From NCBI GenBank assembly GCA_016302005.1, contig JAEDOK010000013.1, positions 1 through 20,904 on the forward strand: DNA of 20,904 nt. Reading direction: 5' to 3'. A program made the translations under genes and the position numbers. Below the pieces are notes generated by a model. The model had not been told where the DNA came from and searched no databases. It saw nothing but the letters and a program-made list of their open reading frames with translations. Positions within the stretch are counted from its first letter, which is position 1. The number at the start of each line of letters is the position of its first letter. This document shows, piece by piece, positions 19,684 to 20,904 of this stretch. The DNA comes from Oscillospiraceae bacterium (lineage in GTDB: Bacteria; Bacillota_A; Clostridia; Oscillospirales; Oscillospiraceae).

Positions 19684-20835
19684 ATGAAAAAATTCACGAG
19701 CAGGCTGATTGAAATCTTTAAGAAGGGCGATATGATTCTTTTGAGCCTTTGCGTTGCCGCTTCGCTCTTTGGCATTGTGATGATCTATGCAGCAACGCAG
19801 TGGCAGGGCAGCTCGCGCTATATTGCCGTTCAGACCGGCGCTCTGCTTGCAGGCATTCTGATCTATCTTGCGCTGACCGCCTTTGACATTGATATTCTCG
19901 CGGGGCAGAGAACGCTTCTTTTTCTCTTTAACATCGTCTTTATCGGGATGCTTCTTATTTGGGGCGTTGAGGGCACCTCCGGCAACAAGAGCTGGCTCTC
20001 CTTCCCCTTCCTGCCGTTTAATATTCAGCCCGCCGAGGTCTGCAAGATCACATACATTATCATTCTCGCCAAAACCATGAGTGTCAATCAGACGCGAGTT
20101 TCCTCTCTGCGCTCCGTATCGCAAATCACGGCACATATGCTTTTTATTGTCGCACTGATCATTCTGATCTCCAGAGATACGGGCGTCGCGCTGATTTTCG
20201 TGTTCATCTTTTTCGCAATGGCATATGTCGGCGGTGTGAGCGGCTGGTGGTTCCTCGGCGGAGCGGGCTTATTTGCCGTCGCTGCGCCGACGCTTTGGCA
20301 GACCGTTTTGCGTCAGGATCAAAAAAACCGTATTCTTGTGCTCTTTGACCCCTCCATCGACCCGGACGGTCTGGACGTGCTTTGGCAGACAAATCAGAAT
20401 TTAAAAGCGCTGCGCAACGGTGGGCTTTCCGGTCAGGGGCTGTTTCACGGCAGCATGACCTCCAGCGGTGCTTTGCCGGCACAGCATACGGACTCTATCT
20501 TTTCCTCCATCGGCGAACAACTCGGCATGGTCGGGTGCCTGATCCTCCTGCTTTTGCTGCTTGCCATTGTCATTCGCATCATCTATGTCGGCATGAAGTC
20601 ACCCGATTATATGAATCGTCTGATCTGCATCGGCATTGCCTCGATGCTGCTGTTCCAGATTTTGATCAATGTCGGCATGTGCTTGGGTCTTCTGCCCGTC
20701 ATCGGTCTTGCGCTGCCCTTTATCAGCTACGGCGGCAGCTCGATCTTGACCTCGTTTATGGCAATGGGCATCGTCTCCGGCATCAAGATGCGTCCCGCCC
20801 GTGACATTCGCGCGCACTATATCCGCCCCTACTGA
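19684..20835 (+). CDS. rodA: RodA/FtsW/SpoVE (SEDS) peptidoglycan glycosyltransferase, probably RodA
   Basis: A 383-residue polytopic SEDS protein that polymerises lipid II together with a class B penicillin-binding protein. It has about ten membrane helices, WGVEGTSGNKSWLSF and FNIQPAEVCKI (the Q-P-[AS]-E-x-x-K motif), NGGLSGQGLFHG and LPAQHTDSIFSSIGEQLG, with catalytic D270, and ends with PFISYGGSS. The overall form resembles clostridial RodA more than FtsW. A GTG two codons earlier falls at the edge of the AAGGAGGTG ribosome binding site, so the ATG at 19684 is chosen, 7 bases from AAGGAGG. No penicillin-binding-protein partner lies next to it in the window. RodA versus SpoVE is not certain. 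Confidence 0.88.
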   Translation: MKKFTSRLIEIFKKGDMILLSLCVAASLFGIVMIYAATQWQGSSRYIAVQTGALLAGILIYLALTAFDIDILAGQRTLLFLFNIVFIGMLLIWGVEGTSGNKSWLSFPFLPFNIQPAEVCKITYIIILAKTMSVNQTRVSSLRSVSQITAHMLFIVALIILISRDTGVALIFVFIFFAMAYVGGVSGWWFLGGAGLFAVAAPTLWQTVLRQDQKNRILVLFDPSIDPDGLDVLWQTNQNLKALRNGGLSGQGLFHGSMTSSGALPAQHTDSIFSSIGEQLGMVGCLILLLLLLAIVIRIIYVGMKSPDYMNRLICIGIASMLLFQILINVGMCLGLLPVIGLALPFISYGGSSILTSFMAMGIVSGIKMRPARDIRAHYIRPY

Positions 20836-20864
20836 TCCGATTCCGCTGTCTCATACCAATCACC

Positions 20865-20893
20865 AATTAAAATGTGCAACGCGCATTTTAATT
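20865..20893 (+). terminator. AT-rich hairpin after the rodA-like gene
   Basis: AATTAAAATGTGC (20865-20877) and GCGCATTTTAATT (20881-20893) pair over 13 bp (one G-T) around AAC, 30 bases after the stop. The 3' arm supplies TTTTAATT. It could equally be a dispersed inverted repeat element, cut by the window edge. Confidence 0.6.
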
Positions 20894-20904
20894 GCGATAC
20901 CGTG

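Overview
The window reads as a chromosomal segment of a low-GC-lineage Gram-positive (Firmicutes), most likely a gut-type Clostridia of the Oscillospirales/Ruminococcaceae kind. The basis is AGGAGG-type ribosome binding sites, sigma-A promoters with 17-bp spacers, a DUF1292 gene, an ECF-type S-component-like gene, two distinct feoAB loci with a FeoB-associated Cys-rich mini-protein, and a PRK06851-type ATPase. Composition is moderately GC-rich. The genus assignment is inference; there is no rRNA or tRNA gene to anchor it. I see no phage, insertion sequence, CRISPR array or plasmid gene. This is mostly ordinary housekeeping chromosome with short, promoter-dense operons.

Left part (1-5400). The rpmG-secE-nusG operon runs off the left end, read leftwards from a strong promoter through a folded 5' leader. 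Behind it lies a 240-base non-coding stretch holding a long hairpin that pairs fully only as minus-strand RNA. Next is the first ferrous-iron operon (feoA-feoB-Cys-rich membrane peptide), with a promoter and a palindromic operator candidate. Divergent from it are an ECF-like membrane protein and ruvX. A TauE/SafE-type permease follows, split into two overlapping half-size genes behind a leader that looks like a transcription attenuator.

Middle (5400-12800). A tandem-OB-fold SSB-like protein is followed on the minus strand by a DUF1292-GNAT operon, mutY and a DEDDh exonuclease. A compact divergent promoter region separates the exonuclease from an aconitase-superfamily hydratase and a small HExxH zincin. 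A gene-free 400-base stretch after the zincin carries repeat-like hairpins and a strong terminator.

Right part (12800-20904). A second, clearly different feoA-feoB pair is divergent from an ATPase with a decayed internal duplication. Then come a PII-like protein translationally coupled to a CPA2 cation/proton antiporter, and a tsaE-tsaB-upp operon (tRNA t6A modification plus uracil salvage) facing a RodA/FtsW glycosyltransferase across a divergent promoter pair. A 28-bp palindromic dispersed repeat occurs twice in the window, at 6099 and 17690.

The most unusual points are the minus-strand RNA structures at 733-834 and 5318-5386, the split permease, the two FeoB subclasses in one neighbourhood, the hydratase/zincin pair, and two cases (mutY and the split permease) where a terminator-like hairpin sits directly in front of a ribosome binding site.
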